From contig CM035432.1 of assembly GCA_020310875.1 (NCBI GenBank), positions 94,586,467 to 94,650,466 of the forward strand: 64,000 nt of DNA, in the 5' to 3' direction. A program made the position numbers and the translations under genes. The notes beneath the pieces were generated by a model. The model was not told the origin of the DNA and made no database searches. It saw only the letters and a list, made by a program, of their open reading frames with translations. Positions 60,621 to 64,000 of the stretch are shown in pieces; the stretch's first letter is position 1, and each line of letters opens with the position of its first letter. This DNA is from Ceratopteris richardii. Its lineage: Eukaryota; Streptophyta; Polypodiopsida; Polypodiales; Pteridaceae.

Positions 60621-61019
60621 GAGTTTGATGTCAAAATTTCCTGAAACGGCATTCATGTGGTGGTGTTTTTCGTGTTTCCATTTTGGGTGGTTCCAAATAC
60701 CCGTTTCATATATGATGCGATATGTACCAATAGCAACAAGCTTGTAGAAAATTTTGTATTGTTTTGAAACACATCTTGATGTAGCTACAAATGTTATACA
60801 TGTGGATGATGAAGGTGATGTTGAGGATGTATAAGTTCTAGTTTTGATGTAGCTCTTATTTTGACTATGTCACAAGCATCATCAACAACCCCCAACCACC
60901 TTAAGAAATAGGTGCATAGATATATTCCTTGATTACTTTGTTTATCAAATGTGTCATTATCCCTCATCTTTATTTTGTAAAAATGTTTGACGTTGTAGAC
61001 CCTCAAGCACAATGTATTA
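60621..61019. other. Unrecognised sequence
   Basis: About 0.4 kb; it may include more of the copia scrap to the right but nothing is legible. Confidence 0.4.
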
Positions 61020-61310
61020 TTGGTGTGTAGAATCACAAAATACTTTCGACTTCGATGGAGCCTTTCCACAAAATATGCATTCACCTTTGATTTGTTTCAA
61101 ATACCTCAAGATACATTTAACTACATCCCAAATGACTGAGGTTTGTCAAGATTTGAGAAAAAAAGGCTAACAAATCCCATTGCATGTGCAATATTGTTTG
61201 GCCTAGTAGCAACCATGGCATATATAAGTGAACCAAAAGCTGATGCATATGGAATATTTTTCATATAGCTAGCTTCTTGATCATTTTTAAGAAATCCTTC
61301 GCAAATGAGA
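61020..61310 (-). pseudogene. copia RT-RNase H connection scrap
   Basis: Read from 61310 leftwards: DFLKNDQEASYMKNIPYASAF, then GSLIYAMVATRPNNIAHAMG and, after a shift, WDVVKCILRYLKQIKG and KVFCDS. This is the connection and RNase H start of a copia polymerase (family motifs VPYASAVGSLMYAM and ILRYLKGT). No other part of the element is recognisable nearby. The family differs from A, D, E and G. Confidence 0.75.
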
Positions 61311-62599
61311 TTTTTTTTTTCCTGATTTCTTTTTTAGATACCCAAAGATTTGAAGTAAAGCAAAGAGCGAAGTGAGTTCTTTTCGGCCCTGATGCTAAGA
61401 AGATCGAAGATCGAATATTATTTTTCATCATTTGCGCTATAATGGAGTTGATACGTTTTTTCGATCCACACTATAGTGGAATTTTAGACGATCCTTACCT
61501 ATTTTGAGGATCTTTTGCTTAGTTTGTATTAGGTTCTACCTACACACTTTGTATATTTTTTCATTTAGTTTATATTAGGCCATCACTACCCCCGTACATT
61601 GTATATGCCCATGGATGGCAACACTGATGAGTACATGATCATCGAGGTTTCTAGATTTTCTTTGGCTTCCAGTGTGACTATCAGTAGTACAATGTCTTTT
61701 GTTTCCGAATTCCTCTTGCCCGTACCTACTTCTGCTTCTAACCTACCAACTGATTTCATCTGTGAGATCTTGGGCCCTCTTCCACATGCTTCTCTACTAC
61801 CCCTGAAGTGCAGGAGGGGCTCGACATACTATCCTTAGGAAAGGTGCCAACATGCGAACATCGCCTGCTGGATACGAACGACATGACCCCAAGGGCTTGA
61901 TCCAACCCTACACTCATTTTGCCATCATGAACCCCTTCTCTCCCATAACTGAACCCAATGTGAAGCAAGGCGGTTGCCCTGATGATAACAGATCCTCCAC
62001 TCGCCACCCACACCTTCAGAAGAGAGAAAGCACTTTCACGCAATTACTCGTATTTAGGATTTAAAAAAAAAAATTAAATGTAAAGATATTTTCATTGCAT
62101 GAAAAAGATTACTGCTATTATAGCTTAGACAAAAAGAACAAAAACATTAAAAATTTCATTCAAAAATTAAAAAAAGAATAAAAATTTAAAAACTAAAAAT
62201 CACATCAAGCTTTGAAATAAAAAAGTAAAAAAAAAAACAAACTTAAAATTCAAAAATAGAAATTAAGAGGGATCAAGTTCAAAAAAGATATCAATTCAAG
62301 TAACCAACATCAAAAGAAGAGATAAATGAAGTCAAGTTCAAGTGAATTAAGTTTGAGAGATCAAGCTAAAGAATTAGAGTTAATTAAAGCGAGATCAAAG
62401 GAAGAAAGGGAACCAAGTAACTCAAGATAATTCACATTCATTTAGGCCCTAGAAAAAGAATCTGCTTAGGTAGTTGATTTGAGATTAAAGAGAGAGCTTT
62501 AGACTTAGTTTCATCTCCTCGCTCAAGACTCATTTAATCTCTTCTCTGAACTCTACTAGGACATATTCTTGAACATATTCCTTCACACTAGGACAAAAC
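61311..62599. other. Unrecognised sequence, A-rich from 62060
   Basis: About 1.3 kb. 62060-62420 is very A-rich with short homopolymers. It may be the leader or LTR end of the gypsy copy that follows, but no LTR or primer site is seen. Confidence 0.4.
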
Positions 62600-64000
62600 A
62601 CAGGAAAGAGATGGAGGAATTATTCAAAGAGTTAATGATAAAAAAATAGGGGGCTTGAGTAGTCAAAGCTATCTTAAGAGTCCTAGTGAAGTTTATTGTG
62701 TTAAACATGACTGAGTACTTAGAAGTTTTTGAAGATCAAGCTCAGATCCATGGATTACCCGAAGCGATGTTGACTCATTTCTTCACTTGGGTATTTTCAA
62801 GGTCTATCTTAGCATCCATCTCAGTACACATAGAGAAGACTTGGACGAGGTCTTAACATCCATCTTAGCACACATTTAAGGGTCGATCTATCTAGAATAT
62901 TTCAATCAACACAGTAGAGAGGCGTTTTTGCAATGGGTTCATTCCCCAAAACCCATTGCATCTTTGACACACTTATGGAACAAGTTCTTGAGGAGGTATG
63001 CTCAGCTTCCTCAGGTTGACCTAGACTCTCTAAAGCTTGACCTATTGATTTTATTTCTCAGGATTTTAAGTCCTAAAGACATGAATGAAGTTGAGAGAAG
63101 GATTGAGGAGGTTGGGAAGAGATTTGAACTGACTAAAGAATGGGAAACGATTAGGAGAGAAGTAGAGGTAGTTGCTTAGATGAGGCAACGACATGCTATG
63201 CTTTATGATAGAGCAGTATAGACTACTCCACCACAACCAAGAGAGGCACCTATCCAAGCAGGTCCAAATGTGTTTGCAGCATTGGCTACGGCTAATGTTG
63301 CATCCACATCACACACACAACTGGAATTACAACAAGAGATCGTGAGTAAGCAAATATGACAATGCAAGCCTCTCTATCAAAAGAGATGGCTATCTTACAT
63401 AATAAGGTATACTTCATGGGTATTAAGACCCCATCCCTGCTCGTCGAAGCACTACTTATACAGATCCATTCCAAAGAAATACAATGCTAATGCCTAATAT
63501 ACAGGGATATGCAATGCCTCAGACTGCACCTCCAATTTAGCCCATTTCTCAGCAGACCTTTGTACCACCAATTCAGCCCATTTATCAGAGAAATACTAGG
63601 CCATTTCATAGATGAGGAACTCCGGGATTTGGTGGAGCAAAGAGGTATGTCTAATGTGATGCACATGAATACTTTTCCTATGCATGTGAAGAGCTGAAGC
63701 AGGCTAAAGAACATCAATTAGTAACAAACATAGATAAGAAGCTTTGTAACTTGAGGACTTGGCTTCCTCTACCTGTAAACTAGGGGAAGGGAGGAATGAA
63801 GAAGCTATATGAGAACCTATCAAATACAATTGCTAGCACATCATCATCCCAATTAGAGCCATTGGAAGAAGGAAATGAAGAAGAGATTAGGCCACAACCG
63901 ATGAAGAATTACTCAATAGAAGCTTTAGAGAGAGCTAGAGATGCAATCATGCAAAAGACTGCATGGAAGTATCTTGTGGTTCAATTCTCTGTCTACTCAC
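62600..64000 (+). pseudogene. Second gypsy copy: gag, running off the window
   Basis: The same gag family as at 27681-29400, on the same strand and in the same order, with stops and shifts. Matching pieces are NMTEYLEVFEDQAQIHGLPE (62705-62765), the open part at 62928-63179 with WVHSPKPIASLTHLWNKF and RILSPKDMNEVERRIEE, HAMLYDRAV, a Pro/Gln tail, and KEHQLVTNIDKKLCNLRTWL, GKGGMKKLYENL and YSIEALERARDAI up to the window edge. In the first copy the last blocks read KEQ, stop, LVIDIDKKICDYRSRL and FSIEALVRARDEI. The rest of this element should lie to the right of the window. Confidence 0.8.

Noticed and set aside
60104..60747. Open frames of 60-138 codons across the TGTA repeat
   Set aside because: Periodic translation of a microsatellite in every frame.

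Overview
This is a repeat-dense plant nuclear window. The evidence is one complete actin gene (57400-58783) whose introns sit at the land-plant positions, a plant nsLTP-like ORF, and plant-type Ty1/copia, Ty3/gypsy, hAT and LINE (DUF4283-type) elements. Most of the sequence is AT-rich and poor in CpG, and most elements are broken by stops, frameshifts and truncations, as in a large, methylated, TE-rich genome. I cannot fix the lineage. The short actin N-terminus and the TE mix would fit a non-angiosperm (conifer, fern or lycophyte), but that is a guess.

Layout. 1-1273: 3' part of a hAT transposon with a GC-rich terminus. 1283-1491: microsatellite. 3339-3480: possible tRNA-derived SINE. 5079-8265: a + strand copia gag scrap joined to a 3'-truncated minus-strand copia. 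9768-10073: nsLTP-like ORF. 10074-17057: mostly unrecognised sequence with scraps of retroelement gag and a CpG-rich segment at 14498-15430. 17072-26049: a chain of copia pieces: E on the minus strand with LTR; an LTR stub of family A; D on the plus strand; integrase scrap F; and B, a family A relative. 26050-36856: a Ty3/gypsy element on the plus strand with both LTRs, whose polymerase resembles a lineage best known from fungi. 36857-38520: minus-strand copia C (gag, protease, PBS, LTR start). 38870-40560: a CT-rich tract. 40626-50387: plus-strand copia G, interrupted in gag by a nearly complete minus-strand copia A (42094-47164) with target duplication TACTC. 50389-51811: an A-like scrap and the 3' end of copia H. 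52287-55690: a LINE remnant. 55960-58783: actin promoter/leader region and gene. 60170-60620: a second microsatellite. 61020-61310: a minus-strand copia scrap. 62600-64000: gag of a second copy of the same gypsy family, running off the window.

The host genes likely to work are actin and, with doubt, the nsLTP-like ORF. Everything else recognisable is mobile DNA. The history can be read in part: G inserted first, A later entered its gag, and several copies have been cut and fused at abrupt junctions (B to gypsy LTR, G LTR to A-like scrap to H). CAG-to-TAG and CGA-to-TGA changes recur in the coding regions, as expected from deamination of methylated cytosine.
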